DNA of 35,622 bases, from the NCBI GenBank assembly GCA_003567315.1, contig PWZT01000059.1:1-35622 (forward strand), in the 5' to 3' direction. Below are positions 16,432 to 25,144 of the stretch, piece after piece. Under the pieces are notes generated by a model. The model searched no databases. It was given only the letters and a program-made list of their open reading frames with translations, and was not told the DNA's origin. A program made the position numbers and the translations under genes. This DNA comes from Paracoccaceae bacterium. GTDB lineage: Bacteria; Pseudomonadota; Alphaproteobacteria; Rhodobacterales; Rhodobacteraceae. The stretch's first letter is position 1, and each line of letters opens with the position of its first letter.

Positions 16432-17186
16432 GTCCGGGGCTCCGATTTGCGAAAGGCCTTGACGATGACGGGCAGAAGCGAGAGCGCGGCGAGTCCCAGA
16501 AGCGGGCCGAGGATATGGGGCTCGAAGATGATGCCGAGATTGGGAGTTTCATCGCGCGCGAAAACCTCGCCCAGCCCCGCGCCCACCCATGTATAGATCA
16601 GCCCCCCCGGCATGATCCCGAAAAACGTGGTGGCAGCGAAGACCGGCAACCGCACCCCGATCAACGCTGGCAGGACATTCATCACGAAAAACGGCAGCAC
16701 CGGCATCATGCGCAGCGATAACAGGACGGGTATCTCATTTGCGCGGATCGAATCCTTGACTCGTTTGATACGCCCTTCACTGGCATCGATCCGCGCAGCG
16801 AGCGCGCGGCCGAGCCCGGCGCGGACGGCCATGAAGATCAACACCGCCCCGGCGGTCGCTGCAAACAGGTTCAGAAATGCGCCTGGAAACAGCCCGAAGA
16901 GAAACCCGCCGGTCAGCGTTGCCGCTGTCGCGCCTGGCAGGGAGAAGGCGACGATGGCCGTGTAGGCCGCAACAAAGCCCAGCGCGGTCAGGAAATAATA
17001 GTCGTCCCGAAAGGCGATGAGCGCGGCGCGGTTGTCGCGCAGGGTCTCGAAGGAGAGATGGTCGCGGAACAAAAGCGCCCCGGTGATCGCGACAAGAGCG
17101 ATGATCAGCAGCGGCAGGCGCGCGCGCCATGGCGAGGGCGGGGGCAGTTGAGTTGTCACGCGGGCTTTTTCCTCGGGTTCCGACAC
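16428..17186 (-). CDS. TVP38/TMEM64 (DedA-like, VTT domain) membrane protein
   Basis: The 252-residue integral membrane protein has a first helix at about 24-41 and a cluster of helices from about 65 to 240. The family segment LPGATAATLTGGFLFGLFPGAFLN is recognisable in the first half, with LRMMPVLPFFVMN and a GIMPGGLIYTWVGAGLG region in the second. Related VTT-domain proteins act in lipid handling or transport, but no activity can be deduced here. It is translationally coupled to the flavoprotein gene by a 4-nt overlap, suggesting the two products work together, perhaps at the inner membrane. The start at 17186 has a charged, non-hydrophobic leader of 20 residues. Confidence 0.9.
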   Translation of the reverse strand: MSEPEEKARVTTQLPPPSPWRARLPLLIIALVAITGALLFRDHLSFETLRDNRAALIAFRDDYYFLTALGFVAAYTAIVAFSLPGATAATLTGGFLFGLFPGAFLNLFAATAGAVLIFMAVRAGLGRALAARIDASEGRIKRVKDSIRANEIPVLLSLRMMPVLPFFVMNVLPALIGVRLPVFAATTFFGIMPGGLIYTWVGAGLGEVFARDETPNLGIIFEPHILGPLLGLAALSLLPVIVKAFRKSEPRT

Positions 17187-17312
17187 TTGTCCTCTATACG
17201 CGCCACTTGGGCCGATGTTGCGCCTTTTCTGTCGATATCACGCGCGCTTGATCTTGCGCGAGGGAATATGGTGGTATTCCCGCACAGAAGCCAGAAGAAC
17301 GGGTTTTGCGAA

Positions 17313-17341
17313 TTGACTTGCGCGGCATGGGCTTGTATCCG
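17313..17341 (+). promoter_or_regulatory. Promoter candidate of the rpmH-rnpA run
   Basis: TTGACT (17313-17318) is separated by 17 nt from TATCCG (17336-17341). Transcription from near 17348 would leave a leader of about 65 nt before rpmH. This is the only good promoter-like element in the 226-nt region between the divergent TVP38 gene and rpmH. Confidence 0.55.
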
Positions 17342-17412
17342 GCTGTCTTGAGAGAGACCAAGCAGCCGATTCCGGCGAGGAAAGCGGTTGCCCGAATGTA
17401 AGGAACGGAGCG

Positions 17413-17547
17413 ATGAAACGCACCTATCAGCCCAGCAATCTGGTCCGTAAGCGCCGTCATGGCTTCCGGGCGCGTATGGCCACCAAAGCTGGCCGCAAGA
17501 TTCTGAACGCTCGCCGCCGCCTCGGCCGCAAGAAGCTGTCGGCTTAA
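17413..17547 (+). CDS. rpmH: 50S ribosomal protein L34
   Basis: A 44-residue, very basic protein beginning [18 protein letters not shown], with the conserved RMATKAGR and [11 protein letters not shown] segments, is unmistakably L34 of the large subunit. AAGGA (17400-17404) is 8 nt before the ATG. It heads a rightward run in which rnpA follows 38 nt after its stop, an arrangement conserved across bacteria. Confidence 0.99.
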   Translation: MKRTYQPSNLVRKRRHGFRARMATKAGRKILNARRRLGRKKLSA

Positions 17548-17585
17548 GCCGCATGGCCTGCGCAGGCGGGCCAGTTCTGCGTGAC

Positions 17586-17999
17586 ATGACGCCGCTGGAT
17601 GCAGATGTGACAGGGCCGCAAGACCCGTCAACCGATGCTCCGGCGGCTTTCTCGTGCGTGACGCTCGAAACGCTGAAAAAGCGGGCCGATTTCCTGCGCG
17701 CTGCCAAGGCACGGCGCATGGCGTGCCCCGGCTTTCTGCTGCAAGCCCGCGAGACCGGGCTGGCAGGGCAGATGCGCGTGGGGTTCACCTGCTCGAAGAA
17801 GCTCGGCAATGCCGTGACACGCAACCGCGCCAAGCGCCGCCTGCGCGAGGTCGCGCGCAAGGTGCTGCCCGCATATGGCCGCGCGGGCTGGGATTATGTG
17901 CTGGTGGGCCGTCCGGGCGCGACGGTCAGCCATGATTTCGCAGCGATGTGCAGTGATCTGGAAAAGGCGCTGAAAAAGCTGCATGGGAGTTACGCATGA
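17586..17999 (+). CDS. rnpA: Ribonuclease P protein component
   Basis: The protein subunit of RNase P helps the catalytic RNA remove 5' leaders from pre-tRNAs. The 137-residue product contains [12 protein letters not shown] near its N-terminus, [14 protein letters not shown] and the signature [12 protein letters not shown], which binds RNA. The ATG at 17586 is preferred because homologues have a short N-terminal tail; an ATG at 17553 in the same frame would add 11 residues. Neither has a clear Shine-Dalgarno. The TGA overlaps the yidD ATG. Confidence 0.95.
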   Translation: MTPLDADVTGPQDPSTDAPAAFSCVTLETLKKRADFLRAAKARRMACPGFLLQARETGLAGQMRVGFTCSKKLGNAVTRNRAKRRLREVARKVLPAYGRAGWDYVLVGRPGATVSHDFAAMCSDLEKALKKLHGSYA

Positions 18000-18277
18000 G
18001 CCCAATGGCGTGGATCATCTCACTGCCCGTGCGCGCCTACCGGATCGTGTTCAGCCCTTGGGTCGGGTTCAACTGCCGTTACCAGCCGACATGCTCGGCC
18101 TATGCGATGGAGGCGCTGGAGCGCCACGGCGCGCTCAAGGGCGCGTGGCTCGCGGCGCGCCGCATCGGGCGGTGCCATCCCTGGGGGTCTTCGGGCTATG
18201 ACCCGGTGCCCGGTGCGGACCCGGCGCATGATGCCTGCCAGCACGAGAAACACGGGGAGCACGATCATGCTCGATGA
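17996..18277 (+). CDS. yidD: Membrane protein insertion efficiency factor YidD
   Basis: A 93-residue protein with the compact YidD signature: [17 protein letters not shown] near 25-41 and GRCHPWG near 58-64, including three conserved cysteines. YidD is a small membrane-associated protein that aids YidC-dependent insertion. The gene overlaps rnpA by ATGA at its start and ttcA by 11 nt at its end. The His/Asp-rich C-terminal tail is variable in the family. Confidence 0.95.
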   Translation: MSPMAWIISLPVRAYRIVFSPWVGFNCRYQPTCSAYAMEALERHGALKGAWLAARRIGRCHPWGSSGYDPVPGADPAHDACQHEKHGEHDHAR

Positions 18278-19115
18278 CTCCGATCTGCCGCTGATCCTGA
18301 AAGACGCGCCCGACACGACCGAGTTCCGCAAGCTGCGCAAGCGCATCATCCGCGAGACCCGTGCGGCGATCGAGCAATACGGCATGGTCGAGCCGGGCGC
18401 GCGCTGGCTGGTGTGCCTCTCGGGTGGCAAGGACAGCTACACGCTGCTTGCCGCGCTGATCGAGCTGCAATGGCGCGGGCTTCTGCCGGTCGAGCTTCTG
18501 GCCTGCAATCTTGATCAGGGCCAGCCCGGATTTCCGGCCACGGTCCTGCCCGAATTCCTGACCAAGATGCAGGTGCCGCACCGGATCGAGTATCAGGACA
18601 CCTATTCCATCGTCATGGACAAGGTGCCGAAGGGGCGCACTTATTGTGCGCTCTGCTCGCGGCTACGGCGCGGCAATCTCTACCGGATCGCACGCGAGGA
18701 AGGGTGCAGCGCCGTGGTGCTTGGCCATCACCGAGATGATCTGCTCGAGACCTTCTTCATGAACCTGTTCCATGGCGGGCGCATCGCCACCATGCCGCCA
18801 AAGCTGGTGAATGAAGAAGGCGATCTCTTCGTCTATCGTCCGCTCGCCTTCGTGGCCGAAGAGGATTGCGACCGCTTTGCCCGCGCGATGAGCTATCCTA
18901 TCATTCCCTGCGATCTTTGCGGCAGCCAGGACGGGCTGCAGCGGATGCAGGTCAAGGCGCTGCTGGATGAGTGGGAACGGCGCAGCCCTGGGCGGCGCAA
19001 TGTGATGTTCCGCGCGCTGATGAATATCCGGCCCTCGCACATGCCCGACCCGGCGCTGTTCGATTTCATGGCGCTGGCGACCGATGCGAGCGGCGCCGAG
19101 ACCGACAAGTTGTGA
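18267..19115 (+). CDS. ttcA: tRNA 2-thiocytidine(32) synthetase TtcA
   Basis: TtcA is an ATP- and Fe-S-dependent enzyme that thiolates cytidine 32 in certain tRNAs. The 282-residue product has the PP-loop SGGKDS at 52-57, Cys127-x2-Cys130 in [10 protein letters not shown] and Cys215-x2-Cys218 in CDLCGS. GGGGAG (18254-18259) is 7 nt before the ATG at 18267, which lies inside the end of yidD. The length and motifs match the family. Insertion between yidD and yidC means it is expressed with the translation/insertion genes. Confidence 0.95.
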   Translation: MLDDSDLPLILKDAPDTTEFRKLRKRIIRETRAAIEQYGMVEPGARWLVCLSGGKDSYTLLAALIELQWRGLLPVELLACNLDQGQPGFPATVLPEFLTKMQVPHRIEYQDTYSIVMDKVPKGRTYCALCSRLRRGNLYRIAREEGCSAVVLGHHRDDLLETFFMNLFHGGRIATMPPKLVNEEGDLFVYRPLAFVAEEDCDRFARAMSYPIIPCDLCGSQDGLQRMQVKALLDEWERRSPGRRNVMFRALMNIRPSHMPDPALFDFMALATDASGAETDKL

Positions 19116-19215
19116 TGCCCGCGCGCGCCTGTCGCGGGGAAAACTGCTTGACCTTTGGGCGGGGCTTCTGTTGAACCGGGCGCGACACCCGCTGTGACAG
19201 GATTGACGCTTCCTC

Positions 19216-20985
19216 ATGGATGATCAGAACAGAAATCTGCTGCTGGCCTTCGCCCTGAGCCTTCTGGTGCTCGTGGTCTGGATGTGGATGTTTCCGCCCC
19301 CGGAGATCGAGCCACAGGAAGCAGCCGATGTCACTGAGCTTCCCGAGGCGCTAGAGGCAGACGAAGCCCAGCCCATGGGTGAGGCCGAAACCGCCACTGA
19401 CGAAGAACTGCCGCGGATCGAAATTGATACGCCGCGCCTGACCGGTTCCATCAATCTGCTGGGCGGGCGCGTTGATGAATTGTCGCTGCGCGATTATTTC
19501 CAGACCACTGAGCCCGACTCCGACATCGTGCAGCTTCTGATCCCCGAGGGCGAAAATGAAGCCTTCTATGCGCTCTATGGCTGGCGGCCCGGGCGCGACA
19601 TGACATGGGATGATGTGCCCGGCGCGAACACGCCTTGGGAACTGGTCGAAGGCGACCGGCTTGCTGTGGGCAGCCCGATCACCCTGTCATGGACCAATGA
19701 CATGGGTCTGGAATTCACCCAGCGCTTCGAGATCGACGAGAACTTCATGTTCACGGTCACGCAAGGGGTGGAAAATGCAGGCGAAGCGACTGCGCGGATG
19801 GCGCCCTATGGCCTGATCTCGCGCCACGGCGAGCCGTCGGATCTGGAAAACTTCTTCATCAGCCATGAGGGCTTCATCGAGGTCGCGGATGGCCGCCTGA
19901 ATGAAGACAGCTATCGCAATGTGCGCAATTTCAGCGTGCATGAGCAGGAACGCACCAATGCCCGCGTGACCGAAGTGGCCGAGGATGGTTGGCTGGGCAT
20001 CACTGACAAATACTGGATGTCGGTGCTGATCCCCCAACCGGGTCAGAGCTTCACGGCTGTTTCACGCTACATCCCGTCGCGCGACGTGTTCCAGACCCGC
20101 GCCGATCTGCCCACCGTGACAGTCGGGCCGGGCGAGCGCGATGAAGTCCAGACCATGCTCTTTGCCGGAGCGAAGGAATGGAGCGTCATCCGGAGCTACG
20201 AGCGTGAAAAGAATATCGACCGGTTCATCGACGCGATCGACTGGGGCTGGTTCTTCTTCCTGACCAAGCCGATTTTTGCGACGCTCTATTTCATCAATGG
20301 CATCATCGGCAATATGGGCTGGGCGATCATCACGCTCACGCTTCTGATCAAGGCGATCCTGCTGCCGCTGGCTTGGAAATCTTATGTCTCCATGGCCAAG
20401 ATGAAAGAGCTGCAGCCCGAGATGCTCGCGATCAAGGAACGCGCGGGCGATGATCGCCAGAAGATGCAGCAGGAGATGATGAAGCTCTACAAGGAAAAGA
20501 AGGTGAACCCGGCGGCGGGCTGTCTTCCGATCCTGTTGCAGATCCCGATCTTCTTCTCGCTCTACAAGGTGATCTTCGTCACCATCGATCTGCGCCATGC
20601 GGAATGGTTCGGCGTGTTCAACGATCTCTCGGCCCCTGACCCGACCTCGATCATGAACCTCTTCGGGCTGTTGCCATACGCCGCGCCGCACCCGGACAGC
20701 TTCCTGTCGCTGATCTTCATCGGGATCCTACCGATCCTGCTCGGTGTGTCGATGTGGTTGCAGATGAAGCTCAACCCGACCCCCACCGAGCCGATCCAGC
20801 AAGCGGTGATGACTTGGATGCCGTGGATCTTCATGTTCATGCTGGGCTGGTTCGCCTCGGGCCTCGTGCTCTACTGGATCGCGAACAACGTGATTACCTT
20901 CGTGCAGCAATATTCGATCATGGCGATGAACGGGCACAGGCCGGATATCATCGGCAATATCTTCTCCAAGAAGAAGAAAACCTGA
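19216..20985 (+). CDS. yidC: Membrane protein insertase YidC
   Basis: YidC inserts and folds inner-membrane proteins, alone or with SecYEG. The 589-residue protein has an N-terminal membrane anchor (about 8-26), a large periplasmic beta-sandwich domain (about 60-335) and five further membrane segments. Lys379 in LLIKAILLPLAWKSYVSMAKMK takes the place of the single positive residue in the hydrophilic groove (Arg366 in E. coli). The KVNPAAGCLPILLQIPIF segment near 500 residues in from the N-terminal region is diagnostic. About 100 nt separate it from ttcA; the MOSC gene starts 5 nt after its stop. Confidence 0.98.
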   Translation: MDDQNRNLLLAFALSLLVLVVWMWMFPPPEIEPQEAADVTELPEALEADEAQPMGEAETATDEELPRIEIDTPRLTGSINLLGGRVDELSLRDYFQTTEPDSDIVQLLIPEGENEAFYALYGWRPGRDMTWDDVPGANTPWELVEGDRLAVGSPITLSWTNDMGLEFTQRFEIDENFMFTVTQGVENAGEATARMAPYGLISRHGEPSDLENFFISHEGFIEVADGRLNEDSYRNVRNFSVHEQERTNARVTEVAEDGWLGITDKYWMSVLIPQPGQSFTAVSRYIPSRDVFQTRADLPTVTVGPGERDEVQTMLFAGAKEWSVIRSYEREKNIDRFIDAIDWGWFFFLTKPIFATLYFINGIIGNMGWAIITLTLLIKAILLPLAWKSYVSMAKMKELQPEMLAIKERAGDDRQKMQQEMMKLYKEKKVNPAAGCLPILLQIPIFFSLYKVIFVTIDLRHAEWFGVFNDLSAPDPTSIMNLFGLLPYAAPHPDSFLSLIFIGILPILLGVSMWLQMKLNPTPTEPIQQAVMTWMPWIFMFMLGWFASGLVLYWIANNVITFVQQYSIMAMNGHRPDIIGNIFSKKKKT

Positions 20986-20990
20986 CGCGG

Positions 20991-21740
20991 ATGGGGTGGC
21001 GGCTGGCGCATATCTTCCGCCATCCCATCAAGGCGCATGGCCGCGAGGGGTTGGCATCGGTAGCCTTGAGCGAAGGCCGCTGCCTGCCCTTTGACCGTCA
21101 TTGGGCCGTGGCGCATGAAGCCGCGACCCTGATGCCGGGCTGGAACCCTTGCATGAATTTCACGCGTGGCGCCAAAACCGCATCGCTACAGGCGATCAAC
21201 GCGCGCCTCGATGAAGCGCAGGGCGAGATAACGCTCACCCATCCTGACCTTGCGCCGCTGACCTTCGCGCCCGACAGCGCCGAGGGGCAGGCGGCCTTCC
21301 TCGCATGGGTGACCCCGTTGATGGAAAGCGGGCGCGCGCAGCCCAAGCGGCTGGTGAAGGCCGGGCGCGGGATGACGGATACGGATTTCGAATCGGTCTC
21401 GCTTCTGAACATGGCCTCCAATCGCGCATTGTCACAGCGGATCGGGCGCGATCTGGGGCTTGACCGCTGGCGCGGCAATCTCTGGCTCGAAGGGCTCGCG
21501 CCGTGGGAGGAGTTCGATCTTATGGGTCGCGAATTGCGGATCGGGGAGGCACGGCTGAAAGTGGTCGAGCGTATAGGACGCTGCCGCGCCACCATGGTCG
21601 ATTGCGCCACCGGACGAATCGATGTGAACACGCTCGATGTGCTGGAAGAAGCTTATGAGCATACGGATTTCGGAGTCTATGCTGTGGTCACGCGCGCGGG
21701 CGAAATCGCAGCCGGGGACAGCGTGGAGGTGGTGACATGA
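20991..21740 (+). CDS. MOSC domain-containing protein
   Basis: The 249-residue product carries an N-terminal MOSC_N-like beta-barrel (about 2-85, beginning WRLAHIFRHPIKAHG) and a MOSC domain with the conserved GRCRATMVD, Cys198 being the expected molybdenum-cofactor or sulfur ligand. MOSC proteins act in molybdenum cofactor sulfuration or in reduction of N-hydroxylated compounds; the substrate here is unknown. The ATG at 20991 is 5 nt after yidC, and the gene's TGA overlaps the yihA ATG. It therefore sits inside a ribosome/membrane biogenesis operon. Confidence 0.92.
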   Translation: MGWRLAHIFRHPIKAHGREGLASVALSEGRCLPFDRHWAVAHEAATLMPGWNPCMNFTRGAKTASLQAINARLDEAQGEITLTHPDLAPLTFAPDSAEGQAAFLAWVTPLMESGRAQPKRLVKAGRGMTDTDFESVSLLNMASNRALSQRIGRDLGLDRWRGNLWLEGLAPWEEFDLMGRELRIGEARLKVVERIGRCRATMVDCATGRIDVNTLDVLEEAYEHTDFGVYAVVTRAGEIAAGDSVEVVT

Positions 21741-22390
21741 CGGCCCTGCCCTTCCCTTTGGCCGAGACCCCTGAGCCCTTGGCCGAAGAGGCAGGCCGCA
21801 AGCTGCTGACCGGCGAGGTCGAATTCCTCAAGGGCGTGGTCGCGATGAATGGGCTGCCCCCCGCTGACCGGCTCGAGGTCTGTTTCGCGGGCCGCTCGAA
21901 TGTCGGCAAATCGAGCCTGATCAATGCGCTGACCGGGCGGCGGGCGATTGCGCGCACCTCCAACACGCCGGGGCGCACGCAGGAGATCAATTATTTCACT
22001 GTCGGCGAGAGCCATTATCTGGTCGATCTGCCGGGCTATGGTTTCGCGAAAGCCCCCGTTCCGGTGGTCGAGAAATGGCAGCGGCTGCTAAAATCCTATC
22101 TCTCGGGCCGAGCCACCCTTCGCCGCGCCTTTCTGCTGATTGACATGCGCCATGGGGTGAAGCCCGTGGATGCCGAGATCATAGATCTGCTGAACAAATC
22201 CGCTGTCACGTTTCAGGTGGTGCTGACCAAGGCCGACAAGCTGAGCGGGCCCGAGCAGGAAAAAACACTGGCACAGGTGCGCGCGGCCCTTGCCAAACAC
22301 CCGGCGGCATTCCCCGAACTGGTGGTCACATCTTCCGAGAAGGGCACCGGGATCCCCACGCTGCGCGCCATCATCGCCGGACTGACCTGA
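21737..22390 (+). CDS. yihA: Ribosome biogenesis GTP-binding protein YihA/EngB
   Basis: The 217-residue GTPase shows G1 GRSNVGKSS at 52-60, a [10 protein letters not shown]2 region, DLPGYG (G3) at 97-102 and TKAD (G4) at 164-167. EngB/YsxC proteins support assembly of the large ribosomal subunit. It overlaps the MOSC gene by 4 nt and argB by 1 nt (TGATG), so the run is translationally coupled. The length is usual for the family. Confidence 0.96.
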   Translation: MTALPFPLAETPEPLAEEAGRKLLTGEVEFLKGVVAMNGLPPADRLEVCFAGRSNVGKSSLINALTGRRAIARTSNTPGRTQEINYFTVGESHYLVDLPGYGFAKAPVPVVEKWQRLLKSYLSGRATLRRAFLLIDMRHGVKPVDAEIIDLLNKSAVTFQVVLTKADKLSGPEQEKTLAQVRAALAKHPAAFPELVVTSSEKGTGIPTLRAIIAGLT

Positions 22391-23280
22391 TGAAGAAGCA
22401 GAAATCCATGACCCAGGACTGGTTTGCCACTGCCCGGACACTCTCCGAGGCGCTCCCTTATCTGCAACGCTATGCTGGCGCGATTGTCGTGATCAAATTC
22501 GGCGGGCATGCCATGGGCGATGCCGAGGAAATGGCGTCTTTCGCGCGCGATGTGGTGCTGATGCGTCAAGTGGGCGTCAACCCGGTGATCGTGCATGGTG
22601 GCGGGCCCATGATCAATGACCTGCTGGGGCGGCTGAATATTCAGTCCGATTTCGTGCGCGGCAAGCGCGTGACCGATGCCGCGACGATGGAGGTCGTCGA
22701 AATGGTGCTCTCGGGCGCGGTCAACAAGCGCATCGTGCAGGCGATCCAGAATGAGGGCGGCAAGGCGGTGGGACTCTCGGGCAAGGATGGCGGCATGGTG
22801 ACATGCGTGGCCGACAACCCCGATCTGGGGCTCGTGGGCCGCCCGGTCGCGGTCAATCCCGAGTTGCTGCATCATCTCTTCGCAGGCGGCTTCATTCCCG
22901 TCATAGCGCCCTTGGGCATGGGCCGTGATGGCGCGACCTACAATATCAATGGCGACACGGCCGCCGGCGCCATCGCGGCCGCACTCAAGGCCGACCGGTT
23001 CTTGCTGCTCACCGATGTCTCGGGGGTCAAGGATGCCAGCGGCGATGTCGTGACCCAGCTTTCCCCCGCCCATGTGCGCGAATTGACCGAGGCAGGCGTG
23101 ATCGCGGGCGGCATGATCCCCAAGACGGAGACCGCACTCGCCGCCATCGAAGGGGGCGTGCGCGCGGTCGTGATCCTCGATGGTCGCGCGCCCAATGCCT
23201 GCCTGCTGGAGTTGTTCACCGATCACGGCGCAGGCAGCATCATCCGCGACAGCGCCCCCCAGATCGCACCGCGCGCGTGA
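22390..23280 (+). CDS. argB: Acetylglutamate kinase
   Basis: ArgB phosphorylates N-acetyl-L-glutamate, the second step of arginine biosynthesis, in the cytosol. The 296-residue protein has [10 protein letters not shown] at about 35-44 (ATP-binding Gly-rich loop with Lys36), [11 protein letters not shown] near 60-70, and [15 protein letters not shown], with a second conserved Lys in the C-terminal domain. The ATG at 22390 overlaps the yihA stop; an in-frame ATG at 22408 could also be used. The long form is typical of arginine-inhibited kinases in alphaproteobacteria. Confidence 0.97.
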   Translation: MKKQKSMTQDWFATARTLSEALPYLQRYAGAIVVIKFGGHAMGDAEEMASFARDVVLMRQVGVNPVIVHGGGPMINDLLGRLNIQSDFVRGKRVTDAATMEVVEMVLSGAVNKRIVQAIQNEGGKAVGLSGKDGGMVTCVADNPDLGLVGRPVAVNPELLHHLFAGGFIPVIAPLGMGRDGATYNINGDTAAGAIAAALKADRFLLLTDVSGVKDASGDVVTQLSPAHVRELTEAGVIAGGMIPKTETALAAIEGGVRAVVILDGRAPNACLLELFTDHGAGSIIRDSAPQIAPRA

Positions 23281-23284
23281 TCGC

Positions 23285-23929
23285 ATGGCCGCGCTGGAGC
23301 AGATCGAGACGCTGCTTCGGCCCGAGGCCCTGTTCATCGCCGGAGCGGTTCAGGACAGCGACAAGCTGCCCGATGGCGTCGAAACCCTCCTGCTTCTCGC
23401 GCCCGATGGCCCGGGCTTCTGGGCGCATTTCACCGCCAGCGCCGAATATGCCGATGGCACTTCGGACCCGCTTGACCGCTGGTCGCGCCGCGTCATCGAC
23501 AAGATCGCCATGGAACTGAACGCACGCGCGCTCTATCCCTTCGGGACCAGCCCGCCGCACCCCTTCTATTCCTGGGCGCTGGCCTCGGGCCAGTGCTTCG
23601 CCTCGCCCGTGGGCTGGCTCATCCATCCGCGCGCCGGGCTCTGGCTCTCCTTTCGCGGCGCATTGGGCCTGCGCGAAAAGCTTGATCTGCCGAGCCCCGC
23701 CGCCTCCCCCTGCGAGGGCTGCCCGCGCCCCTGCGTCACCGCCTGCCCTGTCAGCGCGCTCACCGACAAGGGCTATGACCTGCAAGCCTGCCACGCCTTT
23801 CTTGACACGGGCCCCGGTGAGCGTTGCATGAGCCAAGGCTGCGCCGTGCGCGCGGCCTGCCCGGTCTCGCAAACCCATGGCCGCGCGGCCGCACAATCCG
23901 CATTCCATATGAGGCATTTTCATCCATGA
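23285..23929 (+). CDS. Ferredoxin-like cysteine-rich protein of unknown function
   Basis: The 214-residue protein has no recognised enzyme domain in its first 130 residues. The C-terminal part contains a [4Fe-4S]-type motif Cys143-x2-Cys146-x3-Cys150-x3-Cys154-Pro, then Cys169, Cys181, Cys186 and Cys192-Pro. This resembles the ferredoxin half of epoxyqueuosine reductase (QueG) but lacks its cobalamin-binding half. It starts 4 nt after argB and overlaps the SixA gene by ATGA, so it is expressed with them. The name cannot be stretched beyond a probable Fe-S protein. Confidence 0.75.
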   Translation: MAALEQIETLLRPEALFIAGAVQDSDKLPDGVETLLLLAPDGPGFWAHFTASAEYADGTSDPLDRWSRRVIDKIAMELNARALYPFGTSPPHPFYSWALASGQCFASPVGWLIHPRAGLWLSFRGALGLREKLDLPSPAASPCEGCPRPCVTACPVSALTDKGYDLQACHAFLDTGPGERCMSQGCAVRAACPVSQTHGRAAAQSAFHMRHFHP

Positions 23930-24429
23930 CCCTGCGCCTGATCCTGACCCGCCACGCGAAATCCGACTGGGACAATCCGCTGCTGAGCGATCACCAGCGC
24001 CCGCTGAACAAGCGCGGCCAGCGCGCGGCCCCATTGATCGGGCGCTGGCTGGCGGAGAAGGGCTATCAGCCGCAAGAGGCGCTGGTCTCCGATGCGACCC
24101 GCACGCGCGAGACTTGGGCATTACTGTGCGCAGAACTGACTGCGACAGTGCCGGTGCATTTCGAACCCGCGCTCTATCACGCAAGCCCCGATATCATGCT
24201 CCGCGCGCTGCAAACCGCCAAAGAACAATGCGTCATCATGATCGGGCATAACCCCGGCATCGCGGCTTTCGCAGACATGCTCCTCCGGGATGACCCCGGC
24301 CATCCGGCCTTTGCGCGTTATCCCACCTGCGCAACGCTCGTGGCCGAATTCGAGGCTGATAGCTGGGGCGATATTCGCCCCGGCACAGGCCGCGCGCTCG
24401 ATTTCATTGTGCCGCGCGAGCTGGAGTGA
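23926..24429 (+). CDS. SixA-like histidine phosphatase
   Basis: The 167-residue product is a compact histidine-phosphatase fold: Arg9-His10 in LTRHAKSDW near the N-terminus, Arg59/Arg61 in SDATRTRET and His108 in IGHNPG. This set marks small SixA-type phosphohistidine phosphatases, which remove phosphate from histidine kinases or PTS proteins. It overlaps the ferredoxin-like gene at its start (ATGA) and is overlapped by the 3' end of the convergent ATP12 gene by 26 nt. The target phosphoprotein is not identifiable. Confidence 0.88.
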   Translation: MTLRLILTRHAKSDWDNPLLSDHQRPLNKRGQRAAPLIGRWLAEKGYQPQEALVSDATRTRETWALLCAELTATVPVHFEPALYHASPDIMLRALQTAKEQCVIMIGHNPGIAAFADMLLRDDPGHPAFARYPTCATLVAEFEADSWGDIRPGTGRALDFIVPRELE

Positions 24430-25144
24430 CGCGCCCCGACTGGCAGGCGAAATAGAACCGCGCCGCGTCCAGAAAGCTTTGCCGCCGCACGGCTGCCAGC
24501 GCCTCGGCCTCCTCGTCCCGGCCCCATTGCGCGATCTGCCAATCCTCATCCACGCGCGAGGCGTGCCAGAGCGCCTCAGGCGGCGCGAAGCGGTCGAGCG
24601 TGGCGAGCGCAATGATCAGCGAGCCGCTCATTGCAACCAGATCGTGAAACGCCGTCAGCTCGAACGCATCGAGCCGCGCAACATCGGACTCTAGGCTTGC
24701 GAGCAGGGCTGCGGGCTGCGGCGCGTGCATCACGCCCACGCGCAGCACCGGGCGCCGCCCATAGCGATGCCCGGCCCAGTCGATCAGCGGATCCCATGCC
24801 TTGCATTCGGCCTCGACCAGCCCCTCGGGGGCTTCGGCGCGGTAGCAAACCAGATCGCTGTCGCCATAGGCCGTGATGATTTCGGTCACTTCCGCCTTCT
24901 GCCCGCGCACCTTGTCGATCGCTGCATTGGCCGCGCGCGTGGCAGGCATGGCATTTGGGTCGATCACCTCGCCCTGCGCCTGCCATTCCGCCGCGATCAG
25001 CTCCGCAACCGCTTCGCTCGGCACAACAAGCGCCGCCTTGGCCGGTGTCTTGAGCGCACGCCCATCGAGCGTGACTGTAAAGCCGCCCTCCACCGGGCCA
25101 ATCGCCGCCTCTTTCCAGAACCGTTTGCGCGCCCAGCCGCTCAT
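24404..25144 (-). CDS. ATP12 family F1-ATPase assembly chaperone
   Basis: The 246-residue protein begins MSGWARKRFWKEAAIG and contains the ATP12 regions VTLDGRALKTPAKA and LPATRAANAAIDKV-like segment (MPATRAANAAIDKV), with the C-terminal WHASRVDEDWQIAQWG. ATP12 proteins escort the F1 alpha subunit during ATP synthase assembly and occur in mitochondria and alphaproteobacteria. It is the last gene of a chain (rluA-HAD-ATP12) with 4-nt overlaps. Its 3' end runs 26 nt into the opposite sixA gene, so the two transcripts are complementary there. Confidence 0.9.
   Translation of the reverse strand: MSGWARKRFWKEAAIGPVEGGFTVTLDGRALKTPAKAALVVPSEAVAELIAAEWQAQGEVIDPNAMPATRAANAAIDKVRGQKAEVTEIITAYGDSDLVCYRAEAPEGLVEAECKAWDPLIDWAGHRYGRRPVLRVGVMHAPQPAALLASLESDVARLDAFELTAFHDLVAMSGSLIIALATLDRFAPPEALWHASRVDEDWQIAQWGRDEEAEALAAVRRQSFLDAARFYFACQSGRVTPARAAQ

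Noticed and set aside
17341..17367. Hairpin GGCTG-t-CTTG / CAAG-CAGCC just before rpmH
   Set aside because: Its 5' arm lies over the predicted -10 and before the likely transcription start, so most of it would not be in the mRNA.
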